Source of the DNA: Angiostrongylus vasorum
Lineage: Eukaryota; Nematoda; Chromadorea; Rhabditida; Metastrongylidae
Length of the DNA: 64,000 nt
Direction: 5' to 3'
Assembly (NCBI GenBank): GCA_018806985.1
Contig: JADANN010000417.1
Location: 558,001-622,000 of the forward strand
Of this stretch, positions 27,401 to 37,500 are shown one piece after another. The notes below the pieces were generated by a model. The model was given only the letters and a program-made list of their open reading frames with translations. It had not been told where the DNA came from and did not search any database. A program made the position numbers and the translations under genes. Position 1 is the first letter of the stretch; each line of letters starts with the position of its first letter.

Positions 27401-27687
27401 GTTCATATTTATCTTCTGTTTTATAAATGAGTACAAACAATCCGAAAGCGACATGTATTTTGGATTCAAATACATGAAATCTTTCATTGTATTATCTTGT
27501 ACAACGAAAAGGTGCCAAACTTTCCAACTAGATAATTAAGTTGAGAAAAAATCTTAAAAAATCCTTCCTGGTTGTGTGGCTCCTTAGCATCGTTTTAACA
27601 TTATTTTCAGACGGAAGTGAGAGCGACTCCGAGTCTCCCAGTTGTGTCGCGGGCTACGCGAATGCAGTATCGGAATCCCAGTGTTGA
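6996..27687 (+). CDS. syd-1: SYD-1-like synaptic C2/RhoGAP protein
   Basis: Orthologue of the presynaptic assembly scaffold SYD-1 (SYDE family), which acts at the inner face of the presynaptic membrane. Supported exons are 6993/6996-7090, 8570-8686 (ends uncertain), 9708-9981, 10735-10863, about 11407-11508, 12021-12065, 12097-12158 (or to 12148), about 13053-13125, 13594-13686, 16462-16553, 16699-16818, 20120-20296, 21573-21694, 21931-22049, 22429-22578, 22951-23037, 25002-25125 and 27611-27687. From 13594 onward every splice phase joins. The C2 domain lies in the 13594-20296 exons ([26 protein letters not shown]). RhoGAP lies at 21573-25125 ([39 protein letters not shown]). The arginine finger is absent: YVLCGS replaces the usual FRxSG. 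The C-terminus is acidic, ending SESQC. An acceptor at 9715 instead of 9708 would fit the phase of the 8570 exon; the link 7090 to 8570 does not match in phase, so an exon is missing there. The PDZ part is not seen. Confidence 0.88.
7283..7365 (-). repeat. SINE family B, 3' tail fragment
   Basis: It contains GCTGAGGGATGCGTCATACA and GTGATTGAATGCATATCTG. The same segments occur in the tails of the minus-strand family B copies at 25293 and 58960. The rest of 7091-8569 holds nothing recognisable. Confidence 0.55.
9445..9489. repeat. TA dinucleotide microsatellite
   Basis: An almost uninterrupted (TA)n tract with a single C interruption near its 3' end, inside a syd-1 intron. Confidence 0.95.
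12066..12096 (+). other. Putative 31-nt intron of syd-1
   Basis: The stretch begins GTAGGG and ends TTTTCCGCAG. Removing it joins ..NDGP to (T)[10 protein letters not shown] in one open frame; without removal the upstream frame stops within it. The preceding exon (11508, phase 1) and this exon pair share consistent phase. The alternative is to read through in a different frame from 12021, which would not match the upstream phase. Confidence 0.5.
14463..14855 (+). repeat. Dispersed repeat family D
   Basis: A repeat of about 390 bp starting TACTTGGATGGCCCG. It carries GCAGGCAGTCGCCGCC, TTGCCACCATGCGACTA, GTGGATCCTGGTATTGG and GGAAACGCCGG, and ends in GGCGATAAACCGCTGGGAG. The same order is found at 42160-42545 (plus) and 24234-24635 (minus), with the 3' half only at 52645-52820. 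No coding capacity or terminal inverted repeats were seen. The surrounding intron (13687-16461) shows nothing else recognisable. Confidence 0.8.
17085..19780 (+). mobile_element. RTE-clade non-LTR retrotransposon, copy 1 (defective)
   Basis: A LINE inserted in sense orientation in the C2-domain intron of syd-1. The leader from GGATCTCGATAGCCGG to about 17600 is shared with the minus copy at 36990-39650. An APE-type endonuclease frame covers about 17600-17959 ([22 protein letters not shown]). It then shifts frame, and the block with the GDFNAK motif is deleted near 18050. Reverse transcriptase follows at 18739-19782. The 3' end is lost: homology with copy 2 stops near 19780, so the C-terminal region and 3' UTR are absent. 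It cannot be autonomous as it stands. Confidence 0.9.
18739..19782 (+). pseudogene. RTE reverse transcriptase domain (3'-truncated)
   Basis: A 347-codon open frame with the ordered motifs of non-LTR reverse transcriptases: [57 protein letters not shown] and the catalytic-site motif RFADDIVLI. The FADD form stands where many relatives have YADD. The frame ends where homology to the family stops, so the thumb and C-terminus are missing. It keeps the N-terminal palm region that copy 2 has lost. Confidence 0.88.
19777..19870 (-). pseudogene. Inverted fragment of syd-1 C2-end exon
   Basis: Read on the minus strand, this translates to ..[13 protein letters not shown], against [14 protein letters not shown] in the genuine exon. 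The segment 19777-19810 pairs with exon bases 20250-20284 with one mismatch in 35. Further out the match decays but stays partly codon-similar. It directly abuts the broken 3' end of the RTE copy and points opposite to the gene. See findings. Confidence 0.75.
23071..23130. repeat. 30-bp tandem duplication
   Basis: Two adjacent units of TTTTTTTCAATAAATAAG followed by a GATAAGA-like end, differing at a few positions, inside a syd-1 intron. Confidence 0.8.
23600..23690 (+). repeat. SINE family A, 3' tail fragment
   Basis: It contains GAGCTGGGATCTG and ACGGGTCATATAAACAA, which resemble the tail of the 5043-5335 copy. Upstream, 23330-23536 has an open frame on the minus strand ([16 protein letters not shown]..) that I cannot assign. 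Confidence 0.4.
24234..24635 (-). repeat. Dispersed repeat family D (minus copy)
   Basis: The reverse complement of the 14463 and 42160 copies. It runs from CTCCCAACGGTTTACCGCC at the left, through GGTGGCAAATCTCCCT and GCGACTACTTGTGGTGGTGA, to GGGCCATTCAAGTATCAAG at the right. Confidence 0.8.
25293..25545 (-). repeat. tRNA-derived SINE, family B (minus copy)
   Basis: In reverse orientation it shows the GGGCGCGTGTGGCGCAGTGG head, a GATCGATTCC B-box-like motif, GGTACCAGACTTGTCTGGGA and the tail ending near GGATAAAGC. It lies in the last intron of syd-1. Confidence 0.8.
26486..26700. mobile_element. Foldback element family C, partial
   Basis: It starts GATGCTGACATATTTGCAAA and continues with CTAGATTCGAACTAGCAATT and TACCACTGAGACCCTC, resembling the left arm and centre of the 2870 element. 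The right arm is not present. The remainder of the last syd-1 intron (25546-27610) shows nothing recognisable. Confidence 0.6.
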
Positions 27688-28083
27688 CTGAGCATCATGT
27701 GAACCACTCGTACTGCTCCGTACTTAATCTACAACCTGTTTTAATCTGCCTATCTGCAAACACCTCACTAAAACGCAGTGACAACGAATCCCATCTCTAT
27801 GTTTGGAAATCACTGTTTCCCTTATCTACTGATTACTTGCATTAGACTTGAACACCTATGAATTTTACAGTATTTAAATGAACTGAGGAATTACACGGCC
27901 AACCTCAAAACTTAATTTTTCCTTTTTTTATTGGATACGTGGTATTTAGCTTAGCTTCTTGACTGGGTAGAAAGGCATAACACAGTTTCTTTCTGCTTTA
28001 ATTCGTGTTTCTAGTCTTTCATAGTATTATTAATTATTCAGCAGTTAAAACAATAGTCGCACATTCTAAGTTATAACTAACTC

Positions 28084-28089
28084 TTTATT
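28084..28089 (-). terminator. AATAAA polyadenylation signal (minus)
   Basis: AATAAA on the minus strand lies 18 nt after the stop codon of the 28300-28107 coding-like exon. It is the nearest canonical signal downstream of the GCDH stop as well. Confidence 0.5.
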
Positions 28090-28106
28090 TCCTTGCTTCA
28101 TCACGG

Positions 28107-28446
28107 TTATCCGGGACGTCTGATAATCTCTACAGTGTTGATCAGACAATGCTCATTATCGCTACAATTTTGTAGCGAACTCAGTTCAATGATTTCCTTT
28201 AAGGATGTCCTCACTTCTTTTCCAGAATCTATGCTCACTGAAGCCCACGATGAGTTAGTTTGGTCGTCATCATCAAAACCCGAGGAGATGAGAAGATCCA
28301 CTGAGTGGATATACTAGCTGTGATACTGTTGAGAACATTTTCTCGTACGAGTCACATTCCCACGGAGACGTATTCAACTAACTCACCAAGGCATTCTAGT
28401 CGTTCTGACAGTCTCACTTCACAAAATAGGTTTTTATCGGCAGTTG
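28107..28446 (-). CDS. Unrecognised coding-like two-exon unit
   Basis: Minus-strand exons 28446-28387 and 28300-28107 join in phase 1. The upstream exon reads (x)TADKNLFCEVRLSERLECL and the downstream one continues VDLLISSGFDDDDQTNSSWA.., ending RRPG and stop, with an AATAAA 18 nt later. The donor is GGTGAGT and the acceptor CACTCAG. No ATG is present in these exons, so they need an upstream exon. They lie only about 150 bp beyond the stop of GCDH, convergent with syd-1. They could be an alternative 3' end, a downstream operon gene, or part of a gene interleaved with GCDH. The family is not recognised. Confidence 0.4.
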
Positions 28447-28595
28447 CTGCGCGTTGTTATTATGTAAGAATTGAGTAAATCATCCAAATCATCTTGTTTT
28501 AACACCAAAAGTATAAAGTTTTATCTTCACCGGCATTTTATAAGCAATAAGTGGAACAACATATTTCACAAGTTGATCAGCCTGTTAGTGTTGAT

Positions 28596-31500
28596 TTAGT
28601 TGAAGGCGTTTAACCCCGTGATCGCACGACCAAGAATAAGTGCATGGATGTCGTGAGTGCCTGGAAAAAATATTTACTGCTGAGAAGTCAGCGGTAGTGA
28701 AATGTTGCTTGAGTGAACAATAATGACGAATGGACAACTCATAACAAATGACAAAGTAATAAAATTTAGATCGTTAATTTATCTCAGTACAATGCGTCAC
28801 TACATTCCTATTCCATCTAAACTGTGACTTCAATGAAGTAGGTCCAAATGGATTAATACATAGTGACTTCTTAAGAAGTCAATATAAGATCACCCATACA
28901 ATTACGCATAAATGATAAGATTCTGATGCTTGTCATTTCTCCCTTTTCAGTGCAGTTAGTCTCCATTTCAGAATAAAAAACTCTAGTCTACACTACGCCC
29001 TTACTACTATCGGCACTCATAATCACAACATGTATGTTGTAATTATCTCATTCCATTACAAAAATCCCTCCCTCTGCGATTTGTGACGCGACCAAACCTT
29101 ACAAGAACATTGACGAGAATTCGAAACACTTTGAATAGGTGGGCAGGTGACCTCTTCGCGCTTTTCATTTAGCAATAACTCCTAAATGTCACCGTAATCG
29201 TAGTCTGAAAATGCCTATGAACGGAGCTCAGTAATGAACACATGAAGAACTTCTACTCAGCTAGTAGTCAAACACTGGAATGACTTGCGAGCTGAAAACG
29301 GCTAATGTATCAACGGGCGCAATGGTAAAGAACTGATTCAAAACAGGCGAGAATTCGCTCACTCAAAAAAACTGACCCGTTTGATCTGCATGGATTCCAA
29401 AGTGAGAGTCAACGCACAAAACTACGAATGTAACAGTTTGAAAAGACTTCTCTTGACCCGAAACAGTGCTAGTGTGATCAGTTCCGCAAAAATCACTACC
29501 ATTCTTGCAGCACCTTAATTCTCTTTAATACCGTATTCGGACAACTTTTGAAAAGTAATCCTGCGCTGCTCTTGCAAAAGTCTCGACTCCTTGAAGATAA
29601 ATGTTCCGGTGAAGCGCTAAGAGAAATTAGTGCCGAAGGAAGCATGTTGCCGGAAATCGCAGTGGATGCGTCAATAGAGTCTAAACCCTTGTATCAAGGA
29701 AGTCAGGATATTTTGGAATTTGTCATACATTTCTCATCACTAGATAAATGGACTTATATTCAAAGATCATATCGTATCTTCACTTCCGTGTAAGATGTGA
29801 TGCCTGTAACATATCCGGCTAGTTATGGTTCACTTTAGAGTGGAGTAAGTGGGTCATAACTGGGCTGGAACGACGATTACACCTCTATCAGTAGTCGTCA
29901 AATTTTACAATGAAAAAAACCACCTTCGTTATCTATAGAAATTCAGAGTGTTCTTGAAGCTTCTCGATACAACCTAACAAGCATGCTTACTTTTTGGAGC
30001 TCTTCTTTATAGTAAAGTGAATTTTCAAATTTGAACAGAGCAGGTGGTTGCACTATGGTACCGGCTACGGTAGCTAAACAGATGGTTCTTCCTGTGCACG
30101 TTAATCTCGGTTGTAGTATGCAGCATCAAACATGATAGACTTGCAGAGGTATATTTGTTTGGAACTTCCAAATTCTTCAATCCTGTATTCACCTTCACCA
30201 CCATTCCAAATCTGGTATTGTAGTTCTCGACAAATTTTTAGTAATAGTAAAATACATAAAATTTGCTCCCAAAAACTTGACAGATTGGTGAGTAGTAGCG
30301 ATTGAACATATCGATCTCTTTTGATGCATAGGTTAAACACAAAGGATGCGAAAACAGTTTCCATGGCTTATCAGGACAGTTTGCTTTGATCTTGTTGAAA
30401 TAATGTTTTATGCGAACTGCGATTTGATTGTATCTCACTAGCTGTTCCACCGCCTGCCACTCATAACACGATATACTGGAATGTCGCAAACTGTACAGTA
30501 CTGAGGTTGCCGCTTGTGGCTCCTTGTTGTTAACCATGGTGTCCCGAGGCAGACCAGATGGAGCAGATTACCACACGGACTTGATTAGAATATTTACGAT
30601 ATTACAGCTAAGTTGGTAACAGGGAAGGGGGACAAATCTGTGACGTGCTAAGTAATCAAACCGACCACTGCTACCGGTGACACTCAAAGAGGACATCGCT
30701 GTGGGCCTAATACAATAGCGATAGTGCGACCTGTATATTGGCCACATTCTCAAACTGAATCTCTTCAGTTTAAAAAAAAAAAACTTATAGCATTGGCTAC
30801 ATTCAATGTCCACTTTCCCTGTATGTGTCAGAACATCTTCTTCTGCTCTTCTTCTTTTTGGTATTTGGCTCTGTGTTCCCATAGCTCATCCACATATTAA
30901 TCAAATATAGTCTAATAATGACGTAAGAGAAAACTGGGCACTTGTTGCATTCCATTCGCTTCTTCGCATTCATCACCTACGAAGGTATTCAAACTTCTCA
31001 CGGGTGTGTTCGGGTGCTTCTTGACGATTGTTGTATTCTCTTTGAATGTTCGTCGAGTCAATTTTCCCTCGAGTCCTGGAACAGCTGCGCAAAAGCGTTC
31101 TTGCGTGAATTCGAGGGAGTGAATTAGACCCAAACAAGTCCGGTACCAACTTCCCGGACCCAGGAGGGATGAGAAGCTTGGTGAGTCCTCAGTGGGGTTG
31201 AACTAGCAACCAAGACCTCATATATGAAGAAAAAACACACCACTTATCGTGCCACTTACTACTTTAACTAGAAATGAACAACAGGGCACGATCTGGTAGC
31301 TCGTGTTCACAACAGTTGTTTGCTTGCAACTTCCAACCATTAGCGGTACTGATGGAGTGAGAAAGACTGCGTCATGCCTGCAGACATCATAATACATTGA
31401 ATCGTTTTCCGCCTAAGCACTCACTTACTTGGACTCTTCGATGGCCCGTCTTCACCGGTAGTGTGGGCCCCAGCACAATCGATATTCGTTTCTCTCTCGT

Positions 31501-34500
31501 GCTTGCGTCATTCATGGTGGTGGTCTGCTTTGAATATGATAACGTTCACGAAGCCCATTCTGCAGTCCTAAAATCGTTCCCTTCTGTGAATGCAGACTGT
31601 TGACTTTAGCTACGAACATGGTCTCCCATTGTTTGGATGGTCGTTCAAGAGGACCCTTGCATTCTCTTCGAGTCCACTCCACTGTTATTTTCGTCCACCC
31701 ATTATCTGTTCTTCTTACTAGATGAGCGACTAATATGCGCTTCGATATCGACGTTTATTCTGCGGCGTCTCGAAATATGAATAATATGTTTCGAAAATCA
31801 GAGCTTCGCATTTCGGCTACATATTGTGTGTGCTGGTTGTTTCAGAAAACAGCGTTCAAGCGCTCTGTGAGTAGTGCGCAGTATTCTTGACGTGGTGCCC
31901 TGCTGTAACTGCAACAATATCTCAACCGTGTAAGTTTCGTGTAACCAGAACGCAGTAAACTTCTTACTCACTTCAAACGTTGTCGGTTATCACTAATCCA
32001 CTAGTCCGTATCTGTTGGACTCTCCCAATAATCAGGTCCGAAGTAAATACTAGTTATAAATAAATCATAAAGATGTGCTAGTCAGGTGTATTCAAGCAGA
32101 AAGCCTTGATCCACTCTAATTTGACTGTCATTGGTCTAGGTGGCGAAAACATAACCGTGCGGTTTCACTTCACAAACATAAACAATTGCAACAAACAAAA
32201 GGGAGAAATATAACTTCTATAAAGCTGAGATATTTGCAAAACTCCGGACAGCAGGTGTCTGCGGTGGGGAACGAACGCGCTATTGTCCTTTCCGGGGAGT
32301 AACGGTGACGAGTGATTGCTGATGGCAAAAGATCGATAGAACTAGCTGAGAGACAGGCGAAACGAAGGACCCGCATGGTGTGGTGGTAAACGCGTTACTC
32401 CCCGGAAAGGACAATAGCGCGTTCGTTCCCCACTGCAAACACCTGCGGTCCAGAGTGTTGCAAATATCTCAGCTTTATAGAATTCATATTTCGCAATGTA
32501 TCCTGCCGTTAAAAAGAATAGGCACTAAATAAAAAGGCTAAAAAGGGAGAACATTAGAACTATATAAATGAAACAGAGAACGGTAAGAAAAAAAAGAGTG
32601 TAGAAAAAACCTTAAATGCCCAGAAAGACTGAGTTAAACTGCAAAACTACTTAAAAAAAATACGAGCAACAGACAGGTATACGTAATAAGCATAGAACTC
32701 TTATGATGCTTGAGGAGAAAAAAGCTTGCGTTTCAAGTGGACTTTATAGAAAAAAAATATGCCGTTTAAACCATGCATACGACCTCATCAAGCATCGTAG
32801 AAGTAAACGAATGCATATTTGGCCCGTAGAATCATTCGCGAGGTTGTATCACATCAGCATTCTTTATCCTCCTAGGCAGTCTTTGTTCCAATTTGCCAAC
32901 CTTCGGTGGATGAGGGGTGGTTCGTCCTTTACGCAGAATCGAACCAACAACCGTGTGTGGTGATGACACCTCTAATCACTGCGTTAGTCACTCTTGAAAG
33001 TGTTCTTTGGTCAAAAAGGTGGTCAGAGATGCCGTCACCCCTCGGCGGTGGCAAGAATTCCTGAAGTGACGGCTCACTTCCCTCTCAGTATGCAGCTTCC
33101 CGATACTGTTTTCTGCTTTATCAATATTCAGTATTCTCGTATGTCGGATTTTGTTATCAATTCAGTACAAAGTACGTGTAAAATGAAACCCTATAAACAA
33201 AAACAAAGAGCCGATTTCAAACAACATGTAGGTTCACACATGTCATTATGAAGTAACTCGCGTGATTTAAAAGGGGTGTTTCGACAAGTGATTGCAAAGC
33301 ATCTCTTGTCTCATAATAGCATTTTTCTTGGAAATATATCATTGTAAGAGTCCTGACCGCCTATGTGTTTAAAACAAGAAAAAAACGCACCTTCATACGT
33401 GTTTACCGCTTCCAAATTGACCATATGTCTCATGATATGGTACTCATCAACAATTCCATTCCCACCAAGAATATCTCGAGCTTTACGAGCAATTTCTAGC
33501 GACTTCCCACACGAGTTTCTCTTGATCATTGATATCTGTTCGGGAGTTACCAAGCCTTCATCCTTTAACCGTGCAACTCTTAAGCATGCTTGCAGTCCTA
33601 ATGTAATTTCAGTCAACATGTCAGCAAATTTAAGTTGGATCAGTTGATTCTGGGCAAGAGGTCGACCAAATTGAGACCTCAAAATTTGTTTTCATTCATA
33701 ATATTAAAAAATTCGATATACCCTAATCATGAAACCAAATATTTCAAAAGTAGAAAGTGGGTTTCGAGTGGCTATAACGAGACCGGAAGCCGTTTAGCAG
33801 GCCCTTTTCTAATCCAACTAGGCTTGTAGAAATTCATTTTCCTCAGAGAATAGTGACCATGGAACTCACCAGAAGGCAAGGATGAATCAAGTACAATCCG
33901 TATGAATAATAAGTTGAATCTTAAACTCAAAGAGCTTCTTGGAAATGAGAGAGGATGCAGAAGATGTACGTGAAAATAATTCGCAAACTTCAATTTTTGT
34001 ACAGGAATGTCTTACAGGGGAAATGTTCGAATATGAGTAACTATTTCCTCTCTAAATCTCTTCAGACCTGAGTCAACTATTTCCAGAATATAATTCTGCA
34101 GAGAACATTCCCAATAAAACAGAATACTTCTTGCTTCTTCACGCTGCTTCCTGCATCAATTGTAAGACCCAACTACTATGTGCGTTGGAAAAAATTGTAG
34201 ACGCTTATCGACCTGGACCACTGATTAGTCCTTATGTAACTACTGAACATTTGATATTCTCGCCATATTGTTAATGCTTTAGTCACCCGAGTTTACGGAA
34301 TAACAAACCGACCTCGAGGCACATAGATGCAGCAAATCCTAGGACTTACCTCCTGTTAACCTCGGCATTGAACAATAAATCAGTTTTCTTGAAGAGGACA
34401 AGTGGTTCTTACCACAGTACTTATTCAGCTGATAACCTCGTCTCTGCTCATCAAAAAACAGTGAATCAATGTAAATACAAGCCTCCTTATAAATCTTATT

Positions 34501-37500
34501 TGACGACAACAAGCATCAACGGAGGAAGGACAGAAGCAATCAACAAGGGTCTCACTAACTATTCGTTTCACTACAAGTTGTTTGATTAATTATTCAAATC
34601 GTCAAGCAACCACTGAACTTTATCACACTAATATACCTTTCATATTTACTACCGCTTCTGATGTAGAAACAGCTATATTAAGTAGATACAGATGTTTGAA
34701 CTGCCCATCAAAAATCTGACCCCAACGGTCCAATAGCGATTTGTGCCCTCCGGATCATCCCCGTTCATGGATGATCGCTGATAGCACCGATAGAGTAAAA
34801 AATTGCTGAGAGAAAGACAAAGCCATTGCCTCGGGGTGTGTCTTAAGCAGCATGTGAGTCCCTGGCGAAGGCAATCGTGGGTTCAAAATCCACCTCATGA
34901 GGTTCAATTTGTGGTCTATATCAGCATCCTTGCTGTCTACTTCACATAGTAGTCTTCCATGAAAAAAGAATAGGCAGTAAATAAGAACTTAAGACATTAT
35001 GATTATGACTTATCTCTTAAATATACGGGTATACTAACAACTTCTACACGAGTACTTTCTTAATTAGAAAAAATTTTATGGGAAAACATATTCGTTATAG
35101 CACTAATAATACATATTTAGCATAACTTCCGTGAGAATTTCACGACGCTCAAATGTAGCGGAATACCTGTCAAGGGCATACTGCCGAGCTAGATGAAAGC
35201 ATTCTTCCGCCGCTCCAAGTGCCCCGAAAGCGATTCCAATTCGGGCATTATTTAGGCAGCCAAAAGGACCTGACAATCCCTTGACCTAAAAAATGTCATC
35301 AGCACTTGAATAGTCAGCCTTTACTTGTCATATCGACTGCCTATGATGTTTGAGCCCATAGTGTAGGGAAAAAAACTCTCACATTTGGAAGTAAATTACA
35401 TTCTGGTACTGGAACATCGGCCATTGCTATTTGACCAGTAATAGAAGCACGGAGCGACAGTTTCCCTTCTATTTTCGGGGTTGTCAGACCATCCATTCCT
35501 TTTTCTAATATGAATCCCTAAAACAAAATGCGGTTCTACGACAAAATAGAGAATACGAATAGAAATAGTGACCATTTAATGTTCACAGTGAAGGTAAGTT
35601 CTATTGTAAATACAGGAAATTAACGAACACAGATCTCTGGAGCGTCCATGCATGTACTACCCAACTACTGTAGCACTAATTACAGAACCAGGAAGTTTTG
35701 AACCACAATGAACTGAATTCAGTGTCTCAGGACTGCACACAAGATTACGTACACCTGTTATGGTCCCACTTGCTTACAAAGGAACTTGGTAGTTCTGACT
35801 ACGTTCAGTAATTAACGTCCGAATAATGAAATACTCTCGTTGGTTTACGAACCTTGATGTCATTGTTATGTTTGTCACTTCTAGCCCATACGATCATAAC
35901 GTCGGCTACAGGACTATTGCTGATCCAAGACTTCGTGCCAGAGAGACGATAAGTCTTTGTTTTGTCATCCCATCTTAAACATCACTAACACATTAGCGGC
36001 AAGGTCCAATTTTCTTCGTATACAGCATATTTCTCGATAATTTAGCAAGTCATTAAAAACTTCATACACCTATAGAAGAAACTAACATCCATCGTTGTAA
36101 TGGTACAAACAGACTTCTTAAAACCTTTTTTTCAAGACTGTTCAAAACACAGAAATTAAAAAAAATTTGAAACAAAATTTAAGTTTTTTTAAATGTTTTA
36201 TCCCAACTGAAGCTAAAGTGCTGCAGCTGAAGATATCAACGATACACTGTGTCACAGGATCGCGTATTGCTGCACGAAATCTCGCTGAATTAGTCTCTCC
36301 TCTATGACAGATACGAGCTTTGACGAAAGAAACCGAAAAAGAAATACTTTTGTAGATGTTTTGGAGTTCTGGATACACCCGTCTCATCTGCATACTACTT
36401 TATGTAATTACCTATACCAGAAAGAATACAGTTTGCTATCTCCAAAAAATCCGAATCTTCCAAATGATTTGCCGCCTCTGTTGGGGATGCTCTGGAGTGT
36501 GGGACAGCGATACAAAGCAGGAGCTTTATATCTCAGCACCCTCTCTTAGGTTAGGAGTTCGACATTTCCATGCGGAAAACTAGCTAAAGCAAATCAATAC
36601 CACAATCAACTGCAATCCTGGCAAACGATGACTTTCGGAAGTGGGCAAATCTCTTTCTGATTTATAAGAGCCAGTGACTACCCGTAGTGACGATCTCAGC
36701 TCCAGCACTGTGCTGCTCTTACACACCACGAAACTGCATAAAGCTTAAGCAGCAATGAACCACCTCTATACTCTGCACACTGAGCGCTCCATTTACGACG
36801 TCGATCGGTAAGAAACATCCAAATGTCAGGCTGCTCAGTATCTTATTGGAACCGGAACACACACCCATGATAGATCATGGGGACAGCTTTTCGCAGTGCA
36901 CGTAAATCACCAGAACAGTATAATCAAACAGCGATCTTTACGTTGTTCTAGAAAATTGTTGTTGCAATTCCATTTGATCGTCTTCACCTGTATCACCTGT
37001 AGTCCCGTTGATCATCGCGTGACTCGTGCGGGCGCCAGTAAATCTTCCATTTTTCCCTGTCGCGTGCAAGAGTAGCAGATTGGGTTCTGCTCGCTTTAAG
37101 GATTCGTCGACTATGATATCTTTTTTCTAGGCTCTGCGTGAAGAACTCTGACCATCGGGTCGGTGGCCTTCCTGCAGTACGTTTGACATCCTGAGGAATC
37201 CAGTCACTAACGGTTCTTGTCCATCGGTTGTCATTCATACACATGACGTGCCCGGTTCACCTTATCTTCGACTGTTTGGCGTACATAACGGCATGTTTAA
37301 TTTTTGGTCGTTGACGCACGTTGGAGCTTCGGATCCCATCCCTTACTTGTGTGAAACGGGATACTCCTAGCATCGTCCTTTCGACCGCGCGTTTAATAAC
37401 GCTGAGTGATCTTTCATCCTGCTTACGCAGCGACCAGGTTTCTGAGGCATACATTAGAGCAAGAAGTACCGTTGAGTCGAAAAAAGTGGGTACGGAGTCG

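Noticed and set aside
27611..27690. Alternative final syd-1 frame ([14 protein letters not shown]..)
   Set aside because: The preceding exon ends in phase 1, which selects the acidic frame ending SESQC instead.
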